NCBI RefSeq assembly: GCF_000284295.1 | Contig: NC_017093.1 | Span: 2,232,001-2,296,000, forward strand | Direction: 5' to 3' | Length of the DNA stretch: 64,000 nucleotides | DNA from: Actinoplanes missouriensis 431 | GTDB taxonomy: Bacteria > Actinomycetota > Actinomycetes > Mycobacteriales > Micromonosporaceae | Part shown: piece after piece, positions 40,074 to 49,322 of the stretch | Numbering within the stretch: the first letter of the stretch is position 1 | Layout of the letters: each line of letters begins with the position of its first letter | The notes under the pieces: generated by a model | Database searches by the model: none | Told to the model about the DNA's origin: nothing | The model's input: the letters and a program-made list of their open reading frames with translations, nothing else | Made by a program: the position numbers and the translations under genes

Positions 40074-42503
40074 TTGCGTTACGGGCACTTCGACGACGAC
40101 CAGCGCGAATACGTGATCGACCGGCCGGACACGCCATTGCCGTGGATCAATTACCTCGGCACCGATGCCTACTTCGGCATCATCTCCAACACCGCCGGTG
40201 GGTACTCGTTCTATCGCGACGCCAAACTGCGCCGGCTCACCCGCTACCGGTACAACAACGCTCCACTGGACGTCGGCGGCCGCTACGTCTACGTCCGTGA
40301 CGACGAGACCGGCGACTACTGGTCACCGTCCTGGCAGCCCACCCCCGAGCGGGAACTGACCGGGTACGAGTGCCGGCACGGCCTGTCCTACACGAAGATC
40401 GCCTCGAGCCGGGGCGGGATCCGCGCCGAGACCCTCTACTTCGCGCCGCTGGGGGAGACCCTCGAGGTGTGGCGGGTGCGGGTGACCAACGACCGCGACA
40501 CCGCGGCCGCGCTGTCGCTCTTCTCTTCGGTGGAGTTCTGCCTCTGGGACGCGCAGGACGACGCCACGAACTTCCAGCGCAACTACTCGATCGGCCAGGT
40601 CGAGGTGGCCGACGGCGTGATCTACCACAAGACCGAGTACCGGGAGCGGCGCGACCACTTCGCCTACTTCGCCTGCTCCGAGGAGCTCGCCGGGTTCGAC
40701 ACGTCGCGCGACGCGTTCCTCGGCGCCTACCGGGGGTACGACCGGCCGGCGGCCGTGGAGAACGGCGTGGCCGGCGACTCGATCGCGCACGGCTGGCAGC
40801 CGATCGGCAGCCACCACGTGCGGCTGGCCCTCGCACCCGGCGAGACCCGGGAAGTGAACTTCGTGCTGGGTTACGCGGAGAACCCGAAGGACGCGAAGTT
40901 CGACCCGCCCGGCTCGCAGACGCTGAACAAGACCGGGGTACGGCCGGTGATCGAGCGGTGGCTGCGGCCGGAGACGGTCGAGCAGGGATTCGCCGGGCTG
41001 CGCGCGTACTGGGACGACCTGCTCGAGAAGATCCAGGTACGGACCCCGGACGGGGACACCGATCGGATGGTGAACGTCTGGAACGCGTACCAGTGCCTGG
41101 TCACCTTCAACATGAGCCGGTCCGCGTCGCTCTACGAGTCCGGCATCGGCCGCGGCATGGGGTTCCGCGACTCCAACCAGGACCTGCTCGGTTTCGTGCA
41201 CATGGTCCCGGAGCGCGCCCGGCAGCGGATCCTGGACATCGCCGCGACCCAGAAGGAGACCGGCGGGGCGTACCACCAGTACCAGCCGCTCACCAAGCGC
41301 GGCAACAACGACATCGGCGAGGGCTTCAACGACGACCCGCTGTGGCTGGTCCTCGGCGTCGGCGCGTACCTGAAGGAGACCGGTGACACGGCCATCCTCG
41401 ACCAGCCGGTGCCGTTCGACAACGCGCCGGGCAGCGAGGTCCCGCTCGTCGAGCACCTGCGCCGGTCGTTGCGGTACACCCTGGACCGGCTCGGCCCGCA
41501 CGGGCTGCCGCTGATCGGCCGGGCCGACTGGAACGACTGCCTCAACCTGAACTGCTTCTCCGACACCCCGGGCGAGCCGTTCCAGACCACCGAGAACGCG
41601 CACGGCGGGGTCGCCGAGTCGGTCTTCATCGGCGGGCTGTTCGTGCTGGCCGCCAAGGAGATGGCCGGGATCGCGGCGCTGCACGGCGGGGACGGCGAGA
41701 AGTACCGGGTGGCCGCCGAGAAGATGGCGGGCACGGTCGCCGAGCACGGGTGGGACGGCGCCTGGTTCCGGCGCGCGTACGACTTCCACGGCAACGTGAT
41801 CGGCTCCGGCGAGAACGACGAGGGGCAGATCTTCATCGAGCCGCAGGGCATCTGCGTGCTCGGCGGCGTCGGCCTGGACGACGGCCTGGCGGTGAAGGCC
41901 CTGGACAGCGTGGCGGAACGGCTCGCCACGCCGCACGGGATCGTGCTGCAGCAGCCCGCGTACTCGGGGTATCGCATCGAGCTCGGGGAGATCTCCTCGT
42001 ATCCGCCCGGGTACAAGGAGAACGCCGGCATCTTCTGCCACACCAACCCGTGGATCATGATCGCCGAGGCGATGACCGGCAACGGCGACCGCGCGTTCGA
42101 CTACTACCGGCGGCTCAACCCGTCGGCGCGGGAGGCGATCAGCGAGGTGCACCGCTGCGAGCCGTACGTCTACGCCCAGATGATCGCCGGCAAGGACGCG
42201 CCGACGCACGGTGAGGCCAAGAACTCCTGGCTCTCCGGCACCGCCGCCTGGAACTTCGTGGCTATCACCCAGTGGATCCTGGGCATCCGGCCCGAGTTCA
42301 CCGGACTGCGGGTCGACCCGGTGCTGCCCGAGGGCTGGACGGGTTTCGAGGCGACCCGGCGGTTCCGTGGCACGACGTACCAGATCAGGGTGGTGGGGGC
42401 GGGGCGCGTCACCCACCTGGAGATCGACGGCGCTCGCGTGGAGGGCAACGTGATCCCCCTGGCCGAGCCGGGAGCCGTGGTACGGGTGACCGCTTTCGCC
42501 TAG
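40074..42503 (+). CDS. cellobiose phosphorylase (GH94)
   Basis: 809 residues from the TTG at 40074 (ribosome site GCAGGAGG). It matches cellulomonad cellobiose phosphorylase along its length: RYGHFDDDQREYVI, GGYSFYRDAKLRRLTRYRYN, MGFRDSNQDLLGFVHMVPER, and the catalytic-acid segment IGRADWNDCLNLNCFSDTPG (about 480-500). It splits cellobiose with phosphate into glucose 1-phosphate and glucose in the cytoplasm. No sugar transporter or cebR gene is adjacent, so control comes in trans through the CebR box. Confidence 0.93.
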   Translation: MRYGHFDDDQREYVIDRPDTPLPWINYLGTDAYFGIISNTAGGYSFYRDAKLRRLTRYRYNNAPLDVGGRYVYVRDDETGDYWSPSWQPTPERELTGYECRHGLSYTKIASSRGGIRAETLYFAPLGETLEVWRVRVTNDRDTAAALSLFSSVEFCLWDAQDDATNFQRNYSIGQVEVADGVIYHKTEYRERRDHFAYFACSEELAGFDTSRDAFLGAYRGYDRPAAVENGVAGDSIAHGWQPIGSHHVRLALAPGETREVNFVLGYAENPKDAKFDPPGSQTLNKTGVRPVIERWLRPETVEQGFAGLRAYWDDLLEKIQVRTPDGDTDRMVNVWNAYQCLVTFNMSRSASLYESGIGRGMGFRDSNQDLLGFVHMVPERARQRILDIAATQKETGGAYHQYQPLTKRGNNDIGEGFNDDPLWLVLGVGAYLKETGDTAILDQPVPFDNAPGSEVPLVEHLRRSLRYTLDRLGPHGLPLIGRADWNDCLNLNCFSDTPGEPFQTTENAHGGVAESVFIGGLFVLAAKEMAGIAALHGGDGEKYRVAAEKMAGTVAEHGWDGAWFRRAYDFHGNVIGSGENDEGQIFIEPQGICVLGGVGLDDGLAVKALDSVAERLATPHGIVLQQPAYSGYRIELGEISSYPPGYKENAGIFCHTNPWIMIAEAMTGNGDRAFDYYRRLNPSAREAISEVHRCEPYVYAQMIAGKDAPTHGEAKNSWLSGTAAWNFVAITQWILGIRPEFTGLRVDPVLPEGWTGFEATRRFRGTTYQIRVVGAGRVTHLEIDGARVEGNVIPLAEPGAVVRVTAFA

Positions 42504-42601
42504 CCCTTGACGACGCTGCTCTGCCTGCCGAGGCCGGCGATTTCGATCTTTACGACGTCGCCGGCCTCGAGGTGGGGGCGTTCGCGGCCGGGCGGCCCCG
42601 G
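42500..42601 (-). pseudogene. remnant of a fumarylacetoacetate-hydrolase-family gene (C-terminal 33 codons)
   Basis: Directly after the aldo/keto reductase stop (TGA at 42602-42604) and in the same frame, the minus strand reads RERPHLEAGDVVKIEIAGLG and then RQSSVVKG-stop. This is the conserved C-terminal signature of FAH-family hydrolases (L-x-GDVVE-IEGLG-L-N-V). The rest of the gene is gone. Fucose-catabolic clusters often pair an aldo/keto reductase with an FAH enzyme, so the relic probably marks a lost operon partner. Confidence 0.7.
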
Positions 42602-43588
42602 TCAGGGGACGGGGATTTCCGGGTCGAGCAGCCAGGCGTCGGACAGGTCGCGCCAGAGGGCGCCGGGGATCGGCAGCCGCGCCATCGCCACCGCGTCCGA
42701 CGCCTCCGCGGCCGAGCGCATCCCGACCAGCACCGACGCGACCGCCGGGTGGGCGAGCGGGAACTGCAGGGCGGCCGCGCGCAGGGGCACGCCGTGCCGG
42801 TTGCAGAGCCGGGCCATCGCCCGGGCGCGGGCCACCACCCGCGACGAGGCGGGCCGGTAGTCGTACGTCGTCCGGCCCCAGGGGTCGGCGAGCACCCCGG
42901 AGTTGTAGACGCCGCCGACGATCACCGAGATGCCGCGCCGTTCGCACTCCGGCAGCAGATCGGCGAGGCCGGACTGGTCGAGCAGCGAGTAGCGGCCCGC
43001 CAGCAGGACGCTGTCGAGAAGGCCGGTCCGGGCCAGATCGGTCAGCATCCGGGACTGGTTCATGCCCGCGGAGACCGCTCCGACGGCGCCCTCCCGGCGC
43101 AGTTCGGCGAGTTCCGGGAGCGCGCAGCTCACCGCCTCGGCATGGTGGTCGTCCGGGTCGTGCAGGTGAAGGACGTCGGTCCGGTCCAGGCCGAGCCTTT
43201 CCAGGCTTTCCCGGTACGAGGACCGGATCCCCGCACGGGAGAAGTCGAACTCCACGCCGTCGCCGGTCGGCTCGGCCCAGATGCCGGGCTGCCCGCCGGG
43301 CTCGCCGGCGCGGATCCGCCGTCCCGCCTTGGTGGCGATCGTGTACTTGGCCCGCTCCCGCTTGCGCAGGGCGGCGCCGGCCCGCCGTTCGGAGAGGCCG
43401 GCGCCGTACAGCGGCGCGGTGTCGAAGAACCGCACACCGAGCCGCCACGCCTCGTCGATCGCCGCGACCGCCGCCTCGTCGCCGACCGGGGCGAAGAGCC
43501 CGCCGATCGGGGCCAGACCCATGCCGAGCCGGGTGACCGTGACGCCGGTGGCGCCGAGTTCCACATTCTCGAACGGGTCCACCCGCAT
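42602..43588 (-). CDS. aldo/keto reductase (L-fucose / D-threo-aldose dehydrogenase type)
   Basis: 328 residues. It has the AKR pattern RFFDTAPLYGAGLSERRAGA (Asp, Tyr), TKAGRR (Lys), LHLHDPDD (His) and a GRYSLLDQSG strand. The sequence style fits the sugar-1-dehydrogenase subgroup that oxidises L-fucose or D-arabinose with NAD(P)+. It is followed in frame by the FAH remnant. An inverted repeat AACGGT/ACCGTT flanks 43593-43622 upstream and could be an operator. Substrate is inferred. Confidence 0.82.
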   Translation of the reverse strand: MRVDPFENVELGATGVTVTRLGMGLAPIGGLFAPVGDEAAVAAIDEAWRLGVRFFDTAPLYGAGLSERRAGAALRKRERAKYTIATKAGRRIRAGEPGGQPGIWAEPTGDGVEFDFSRAGIRSSYRESLERLGLDRTDVLHLHDPDDHHAEAVSCALPELAELRREGAVGAVSAGMNQSRMLTDLARTGLLDSVLLAGRYSLLDQSGLADLLPECERRGISVIVGGVYNSGVLADPWGRTTYDYRPASSRVVARARAMARLCNRHGVPLRAAALQFPLAHPAVASVLVGMRSAAEASDAVAMARLPIPGALWRDLSDAWLLDPEIPVP

Positions 43589-43677
43589 TGTTTAACGGTG
43601 ATCGATGTCCTGGTCAACCGTTTCGGGGCGTTTTCCCGACGCAGAGTGCGCGTCCTGTTGCTCAGGGTCGCCGGGAA

Positions 43678-44643
43678 TCAGCGCAGCCGGGGCAGCACCT
43701 TTGCGCCGAAGGTCTCCACGAACGGGCCCAGATCCTGCCCGACGTGGTGCAGGTAGATCCGGTCGAAGCCCAGGTCAGCGTAGCCGTGCAGCCACGCGAC
43801 GTGCCGCTCCAGGTCCGCCGAGATGTTCACGACCTGGCGCACCTGCTCGACCGTCACCTCGGCCGACACCACGTCGAACTCCTCGGCGGTGGCCATGTCC
43901 CAGCAGACCGGCGGCGTGAAGATGTTGCTGCGCCACTGGTCGTGGGCGATCTCCTCGGCCTCCGCCTCGGTCGGCGCCCAGGAGAGGTGCACCTGCAGGC
44001 AGACCGGCCCGCGGCCACCGGCGTCCCGGTACGCCGAGATCATCTCCCGCAGCCGCTCCTCCGGGGCGTTCACCGTGACCAGGCCGTCCGCCCAGGACGC
44101 GCACCACCGGGCGGTCTCCACGCTGACCGCCGCGCCGATCAGCGGCGGCGGCGTCTGCGGGCGGGTCCACAGCCGCGCCCGGTCCACGGTGATCAGGCCG
44201 TCCCGGGACACCTCCTCGCCGGCCAGCAGGTCGCGGATCACGCCGACGCTCTCCAGCAGCCGGGCGTTGCGGACGTCCTTGCGGGGCCAGGCGCCGCCGA
44301 CGACGTGCTCGTTGCTGTACTCCCCGCTGCCCAGCGCGGCCCAGAACCGCCCCGGATACATCGAGGCGAGCGTGCCGATCGCCTGCGCGATGATCGCCGG
44401 GTGGTAGCGGTGCCCGGGCGCGTTCACCACCCCGAACGACAGGTTCGTGGCCTGCAGCGCGGCGCCCAGCCAGGACCAGGCGAAACCGGACTGGCCCTGG
44501 CGGGCGCTCCACGGGGAGAAATGGTCGGAGCACATCGCGGCGTCGAAGCCGGCCCGCTCGGCGGCGATCACCGCCTGCAGGAGGTCACCGGGCGGAATCT
44601 GCTCGTGGGAGGCGTGGATGCCGTACTCGGTCATGATTTTCAT
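43678..44643 (-). CDS. LLM-class oxidoreductase (TIGR03885-like flavinoid type)
   Basis: 321 residues. YGIHASHEQIPPGDLLQAVI at the start, FDAAMCSDHFSPWSARQGQS, then RFWAALGSGEYSNEHVVGGA. These match the LLM subgroup annotated as probable non-F420 flavinoid oxidoreductase. Stand-alone gene; the next gene on the same strand starts 23 bp beyond its stop-proximal side. Physiological substrate unknown. Confidence 0.83.
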   Translation of the reverse strand: MKIMTEYGIHASHEQIPPGDLLQAVIAAERAGFDAAMCSDHFSPWSARQGQSGFAWSWLGAALQATNLSFGVVNAPGHRYHPAIIAQAIGTLASMYPGRFWAALGSGEYSNEHVVGGAWPRKDVRNARLLESVGVIRDLLAGEEVSRDGLITVDRARLWTRPQTPPPLIGAAVSVETARWCASWADGLVTVNAPEERLREMISAYRDAGGRGPVCLQVHLSWAPTEAEAEEIAHDQWRSNIFTPPVCWDMATAEEFDVVSAEVTVEQVRQVVNISADLERHVAWLHGYADLGFDRIYLHHVGQDLGPFVETFGAKVLPRLR

Positions 44644-44665
44644 GTACCCACTTCGGCGGCGGATC

Positions 44666-45859
44666 CTAACCCGGTGCCATCACCATGATGCCGAGGCACA
44701 TCTCGTCGCTGGTCCCCTCGCCCCACACCACATACCGCGACGGCAGCGTCTTGAGCTGCGGCAGCTGCCTGCGCAGCTGCGCGTCGTGCGTGCAGGTCAC
44801 CCGGACCACGTCACCCTTGGCGACCTTCATCGGCTCCTTCAGGGGTACGAGGGCCTGGTTGTCGAAGTCGTAGGCGGGAACGTCAAGCACGGTCCGCGCC
44901 TTCGCGGTGCCCGGGTTGAGCTCGACCTTGATCGATCGGCCGAGCAGGTGCATGTGCCCGGCGGCCATGTAGATCGTGCCGGCCTGCTCGACCGGCTGGT
45001 CGCAGTGCTGGGTGTTGCCCGCCTTGGGCGCGGCCCCGCCGTTGCACCACTGGTTGAGCATCCGGACCATCTCGGCCGACTCCGCGCCGAACCGTTTCGC
45101 CACGTCGGCGACCGCGGCGTCCCGGTCGCAGAGCGGACCGCTCGCGCCGGGCTCGCACGGCAGCTCGATCGGCGCCTGCGCCAGCGCCGTCTCCAGCGGC
45201 TTGAGCCCCGCGTCACCGCCGGCCAGCCGCATCTGCATGCCGGACTGATCGCTCCCGCTGGTGTTGAGCAGGTTGTAGTGCACCTGCATGATCAATTTGC
45301 TGCCCGGCGGCATCGTGAACCCGAAACCGTCCGGCATCAGCGTCTCGCCCGCGCCGGGCGCCCAGTGCGCCACCCACGCGGTCTGCCCCTGCACGCCGGA
45401 GTCGCCGAAGCAGGTCCAGCCCTCGCCGTCGGCCGCGGCGTCCACCTTCGCCGCCTCCCCGGCCTGCTCCGGGTCGACCCGGTAGAAGATCGCGTGGTGC
45501 ACGATCGCCGCGTTCTGCGGCAGGAAGCGGCTGCCGGTCAGATAGGCGGTCTCGGTCAGCTGCGGGTCCACCAGGAAGCACCGGTACTCGTCGGTGCCGC
45601 CGTTCGGCGCGGCCGGCGTGTACGGCGTGGCCAGCCCGACGTCGACGAACCGCTCACCCTGCCGCAGCGGCGACGGGGGCGGGGCCGCGGCGCCCGCGCT
45701 GTGCCCGGCGTGTGAGGCGGCGCCCGGCACGGTGACGGGTGTGGCGGACCCGGCCGGTGGCGCGGCGGCGGGCTCGGTGGCCGGGCCGGCGCCGCACGCC
45801 GCCGTGGCGAGCAGCAGACCGGCCGCCGCGACGGCGAGCGCAGGACGGATGGATCTCAT
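44666..45859 (-). CDS. lipoprotein resembling copper type II, ascorbate-dependent monooxygenases
   Basis: 397 residues from the ATG at 45859. Lipoprotein signal (LAVAAAGLLLATAAC) followed by a His-containing linker. The body has two cupredoxin-like halves with candidate ligands: VHHAIFYRV and VHYN in the first half, then GHMHLLG and a Met in DEMCLGIMV in the second. This is the CuH/CuM layout of peptidylglycine/dopamine monooxygenases. Conserved Cys pairs fit extracellular disulfides. Outer-face hydroxylation or copper handling is inferred; the substrate is unknown. Confidence 0.75.
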   Translation of the reverse strand: MRSIRPALAVAAAGLLLATAACGAGPATEPAAAPPAGSATPVTVPGAASHAGHSAGAAAPPPSPLRQGERFVDVGLATPYTPAAPNGGTDEYRCFLVDPQLTETAYLTGSRFLPQNAAIVHHAIFYRVDPEQAGEAAKVDAAADGEGWTCFGDSGVQGQTAWVAHWAPGAGETLMPDGFGFTMPPGSKLIMQVHYNLLNTSGSDQSGMQMRLAGGDAGLKPLETALAQAPIELPCEPGASGPLCDRDAAVADVAKRFGAESAEMVRMLNQWCNGGAAPKAGNTQHCDQPVEQAGTIYMAAGHMHLLGRSIKVELNPGTAKARTVLDVPAYDFDNQALVPLKEPMKVAKGDVVRVTCTHDAQLRRQLPQLKTLPSRYVVWGEGTSDEMCLGIMVMAPG

Positions 45860-45958
45860 GACGGGCCTCCCCGGGGCCGAGTGCCGAGACCCGTCAATTC
45901 TCCCCAGCGCCCGGGTGCCGTGGATCCGTGACAAACCCGGAAAGAGGCCGCCATATGA

Positions 45959-46429
45959 TCATCCGAACGGTGTGGTCTGGACCGGGGCGGGCGCTTCGGC
46001 CGGGGCCGGCCCGCTGTCGCTGCGGGCCAGGAAGAGGGCGCTCCCGGCGCAGACCAGCAGGACGAGCACGACCAGCGACCCGGCGAGGACCCAGACCCAG
46101 GTGTTCCCCCTACGGGTCGGTGCCGGGCGCGCGGCGGCATGTCCGTGGACGGCATGTCCATAGGCGGCATGGCCCGGAGTGGGGGAGCCGGGGACCGGGA
46201 TGCTGCCGGTGGGTGTGTCGGCCGCCGCGGCGATCGCCTCCGGGTCGCCGAGGCGCTCCAGCACCGTACGCACATGGGTCTCGGAATCGTCGCCGCTCTC
46301 GGCGCGCTCGACGGCGATGTGCTCCCGCAGGTCGCGCAGCAGCTCCTCCCGGCGGTCCGGCCGCAGGCCGGCGGCGGCACGCTCCACCCGAGCGAGATAG
46401 TCGGCGACGAGGTTGTCGGTCTGCGTCAT
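45959..46429 (-). CDS. HAAS (DUF1700-type) membrane protein paired with PadR
   Basis: 156 residues from the ATG at 46429, which overlaps the PadR stop (ATGA). N-terminal helical HAAS domain (YLARVERAAAGLRPDRREEL, LGDPEAIAAAA), a His/Ala-rich linker (GHAAYGHAVHGHAA), one transmembrane helix (WVWVLAGSLVVLVLLVCAGS), and a short outer tail. PadR-HAAS pairs are a recurrent actinobacterial and firmicute module in which the membrane protein is regulated by, or signals to, the PadR partner. Confidence 0.78.
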   Translation of the reverse strand: MTQTDNLVADYLARVERAAAGLRPDRREELLRDLREHIAVERAESGDDSETHVRTVLERLGDPEAIAAAADTPTGSIPVPGSPTPGHAAYGHAVHGHAAARPAPTRRGNTWVWVLAGSLVVLVLLVCAGSALFLARSDSGPAPAEAPAPVQTTPFG

Positions 46430-46767
46430 GGCTGCTCCGTTCCGAGGATGCGATCGACGCCGGTGCGGAAGCTGACCCACTCGGTGCGGAAGTGGGCGAG
46501 GGCGGCCTCGCCGTCGGGGGTGAGGGTGTAGTAGCGCCGTGGCGGGCCGGCCGGGGCCTCACGCCAGGTGGTGGCGATCCGGCCGGCCCGCCGCAGGCGG
46601 GAGAGCAACGGGTACATCGTGCCCTCGCTCGTGGTCATGCCCAGCCCGGCGCTGAGCTGCCGCACCAGCTCGACGCCGTAGAGCTCGCGCTTGTCGAGCA
46701 GGGCGAGCACACAGAACTCGATGGTGCCCCGGCGCAGGGCGGTGGTCAGTGCCGCATCGTCGCTCAC
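46426..46767 (-). CDS. PadR-family regulator
   Basis: 113 residues from the GTG at 46767 (an alternative GTG at 46773 would overlap the palindrome). Winged helix-turn-helix IEFCVLALLDKRELYGVELV and YPLLSRLRRAGRI, then the RRYYTLTPDG wing. Translationally coupled to the HAAS gene. The operator-like palindromes at 46773-46794 directly upstream suggest autoregulation. Confidence 0.82.
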   Translation of the reverse strand: MSDDAALTTALRRGTIEFCVLALLDKRELYGVELVRQLSAGLGMTTSEGTMYPLLSRLRRAGRIATTWREAPAGPPRRYYTLTPDGEAALAHFRTEWVSFRTGVDRILGTEQP

Positions 46768-46772
46768 GTCCA

Positions 46773-46794
46773 CAAGGTACCTTGCGCTGCAAGG
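46773..46794. promoter_or_regulatory. overlapping palindromes upstream of padR
   Basis: CAAGGTACCTTG (46773-46784) is a perfect 12-bp palindrome. CCTTGC-GCT-GCAAGG (46780-46794) shares its right half. Both lie immediately before the PadR start, the usual position for PadR self-repression. Confidence 0.5.
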
Positions 46795-46915
46795 GTCTGT
46801 CGAGCCGTTTGCTTTCCCGAGCGTGATCGGTAAGGTCGTCGTGCGCATTTCCGGCGATTGCCGAGCGCATTTTTTAAGTTTTGATTATGGGCGTCTTAAA
46901 AAGGCAAGGAAAAAC

Positions 46916-48340
46916 ATGCAAAGGTACGGTCGGAGCCGCCGCCTGATCGCGTCGGCGGTTGCCCTGCTGGCGTTGGGAGCGTGCTCCACGAGTGGCCCGC
47001 AGGCGTCCGGCACGGTCGCGCCGGAGACCTCGGCCGATCCAGCGCTGGCGGCTGTGGCCAGCGCGAACGCGTCACCGGGCGGTTCCGTCGCGCCGGGTCT
47101 GCCCACCGCGTCGGGCGCCGCCGCGAGCGCGTCGGCCGGCACCAGCCCGTCGGCGACCCCCGGGGCGTCCGCCGCCGTGGCAGCAGGGAAATGCGCACGC
47201 CCGGCCGGCAGCGCCCCCAAAGCGAAGGTGACCGAGGTGAAATTGCCGAACGCGGTCATCGGATACGGCTCCGAGGGCGACACCGAAAAGCTGCCGATGG
47301 CGATTGCCGCCCGGCCCGACGGCACCTCGTGGATCGCCTGGACGGGCACCAACGGCAAGATCAACCTCGGCCGGCTGGGCTGCGACGACAAACTGACCGG
47401 CACACCCACCAGCTTCACCGGCATCGACCTGCAGGACGTGGCCGCCGACGCCACCGGCGGCGTGCTGCTGCTGACCCGCAAGGGCACCTGCGGCGACGGC
47501 CCGCTCTGCGGCGGCGAGTCCAGTCCGTGCAACACCATGCACATGGTCCGGTTCGACAACTCCGGCAAGCTGGTCTGGGAACGGCAGGTCACCAACCTGA
47601 CCGGCGGCCGGCAGGGGTACGACGACGGCGCCCGCTTCATCTGGTGGTACCAGCACCACGGCCGGCTCGCCACCGACGGCACGAACTGGGCGGCGTACTT
47701 CGGCGTCGCGATCACGGTCAAGAACGGCAGCTGCGTCGACGTGCACGAGGGCGACCGGATGCAGGTGGTGAGCGCCGGCGGCAAGCTGGTCGGCGGGCAC
47801 AAGGACGCGTTCGCGGTCGGGTGCAGCCACGCGTGGACGTCCCGGATCGTCTGGGACCCGCGGGCGAAGAAGTTCGTGACGGTCTGCGCCACCGACAACG
47901 AGTGCCGGATCGCGCAGCCGGACCCGTACCGGACGGTCGCGGCCGGGACCTGCGACGGCAGCCTCTTCAACGGGGACGTGGTGCTCGCGAAGAACAAGGG
48001 GTACTGGGCGGCGTGGAGCCAGGGCGGCTCGGTGCGGCTGGAGAAGTTCACCACCGGCAAGGCGACCAGCACGGTCAAGCCGGGGGTGTCGGCGGCGCAT
48101 CCGCATCTGGTCGGTTACGGCAGCGGGAAAATGCTGCTGGTCTGGCAGTCCGGGTCGGGGATGGCGGTGCGGGCGTTCGACTCGGGTAGTGGCAAGGCGC
48201 TCGGCGGCACGGTGAGCGTGGCGGTGAAGGATCACGCCTATCAGGCCTTCAAGGGGTACGCCGACGGCAGCGCCGCGTATCCGGCCGCCGGCGGTTCGAG
48301 CACCAAGGTGAAGATCGCCCGGATCCTCCCGATGGCGTGA
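46916..48340 (+). CDS. secreted lipoprotein, probable beta-propeller
   Basis: 474 residues from the ATG at 46916; ribosome site AAGGCAAGGA in an unusually AT-rich leader (46860-46915). Lipobox LLALGAC. A Ser/Ala/Pro linker (about 25-95) precedes a long beta-rich domain with recurring strand-turn units (RPDGTSWIAWTG, DATGGVLLLTRKG, NSGKLVWERQVTN) and paired Cys, consistent with a propeller. No enzymatic motif is seen. Envelope-located, function unknown. Confidence 0.72.
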   Translation: MQRYGRSRRLIASAVALLALGACSTSGPQASGTVAPETSADPALAAVASANASPGGSVAPGLPTASGAAASASAGTSPSATPGASAAVAAGKCARPAGSAPKAKVTEVKLPNAVIGYGSEGDTEKLPMAIAARPDGTSWIAWTGTNGKINLGRLGCDDKLTGTPTSFTGIDLQDVAADATGGVLLLTRKGTCGDGPLCGGESSPCNTMHMVRFDNSGKLVWERQVTNLTGGRQGYDDGARFIWWYQHHGRLATDGTNWAAYFGVAITVKNGSCVDVHEGDRMQVVSAGGKLVGGHKDAFAVGCSHAWTSRIVWDPRAKKFVTVCATDNECRIAQPDPYRTVAAGTCDGSLFNGDVVLAKNKGYWAAWSQGGSVRLEKFTTGKATSTVKPGVSAAHPHLVGYGSGKMLLVWQSGSGMAVRAFDSGSGKALGGTVSVAVKDHAYQAFKGYADGSAAYPAAGGSSTKVKIARILPMA

Positions 48341-48399
48341 CGTGACGCCCGCGCGGCTCTCGTGTCGCGCGGGCCCTCGGTGATCCAGCCCCAGCAGAG

Positions 48400-48457
48400 C
48401 CGAGCCGTAGCCGGCGCAGGTCAAAGCGCTTGATCACGTGTCTGGGCTACGGCTCGG
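48400..48457. terminator. long hairpin between convergent genes (bidirectional terminator candidate)
   Basis: CCGAGCCGTAGCC (48400-48412) pairs perfectly with GGCTACGGCTCGG (48445-48457). The 32-nt loop holds a smaller near-palindrome (TCAAAGCGCTTGA). It lies between the lipoprotein gene ending at 48340 and the SGNH gene ending at 48476, which converge. Confidence 0.6.
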
Positions 48458-48475
48458 TGGGGCCGGGAGTGGGGT

Positions 48476-49228
48476 TCAGGCGGGGAACGGGGTCCAGGTG
48501 ACGTATTTGCCGGTTCGGTTGTCGCCGGAGGACTGGCCCCGCAGGCGGCGGTTGATCCACGGCAGGACGTGCTCGCGGTAGTACCGGACCTCGGCCGCGA
48601 GGCTCTTCGTGCCGGCCGGGTCGGGGGCGACCACGTGGGCCTCGGTCGGGAAGCCCAGCGCGTCGAGCACCACGCTCGCCACCCGGCGGTGGCCGTTGGC
48701 GTTGAGGTGGAGCCGGTCCACCGACCAGTAGTGCGGCTTCTGGATCTCCTGGTCGTGGAACATGTCCACGAACGTGAGGTCGTACTTCTGCGCGAACGGG
48801 GCCACCGCCGTGGTCAGCGCCTCGCCCTTGGGTCGCATCCGGCTGCCGAACGGCAGGTGGCCGGAGGGGTCGGCGCCGCTGAGCAGCAGCACCCGCACCC
48901 CGGCGTCGAGGCAGCGCCGGACCGCCTGCTCGGTCAGGTCGACGAGCCGTTTCAGGTCGCCGCCCGGACGCATCATGTCGTTGCCGCCGCCGTTGAGCGA
49001 CAGCAGCGTCGGCAGCGGGTCCAGCGACAGGGCCGCGTCGAGCTGCTGGGTGACGATCGGCTCCAGCAGCCGGCCACGGATCGCCAGGTTGGCGTACGAG
49101 ATCGGTTTGCCCTCGCCCGCCGCGATGCCGGCGGCGACCAGATCGGCCCAGCCCCGTTCGCTGCCGTCGGGCAGCGTGTCGCCCAGCCCCTCGGTGAAGC
49201 TGTCGCCGATCGCGACGTATCTCGTCAT
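48476..49228 (-). CDS. SGNH/GDSL hydrolase, cytoplasmic
   Basis: 250 residues from the ATG at 49228. Motifs VAIGDSFTEGLGD (Ser), NGGGNDM (Asn), and DRLHLNANGH (Asp/His). No signal peptide, unlike the SGNH enzyme at 38279. Single gene with a divergent small membrane protein upstream. An esterase or lipase of unknown substrate. Confidence 0.85.
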   Translation of the reverse strand: MTRYVAIGDSFTEGLGDTLPDGSERGWADLVAAGIAAGEGKPISYANLAIRGRLLEPIVTQQLDAALSLDPLPTLLSLNGGGNDMMRPGGDLKRLVDLTEQAVRRCLDAGVRVLLLSGADPSGHLPFGSRMRPKGEALTTAVAPFAQKYDLTFVDMFHDQEIQKPHYWSVDRLHLNANGHRRVASVVLDALGFPTEAHVVAPDPAGTKSLAAEVRYYREHVLPWINRRLRGQSSGDNRTGKYVTWTPFPA

Positions 49229-49322
49229 TGCCGTTCTCCTACAGTTGTTGATCAGCTCTGACGCTACCGGGCGGGGGACCCGGGGTGATCGGCCAGGACC
49301 TGTCCTGGCAAGCTTGGCGGCC

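Noticed and set aside
40323..43448. 1041-codon open frame antisense to cellobiose phosphorylase and the aldo/keto reductase
   Set aside because: GC-rich antisense frame with Arg/Gly/Pro/His-heavy composition and no domain, while both sense genes are strongly supported.
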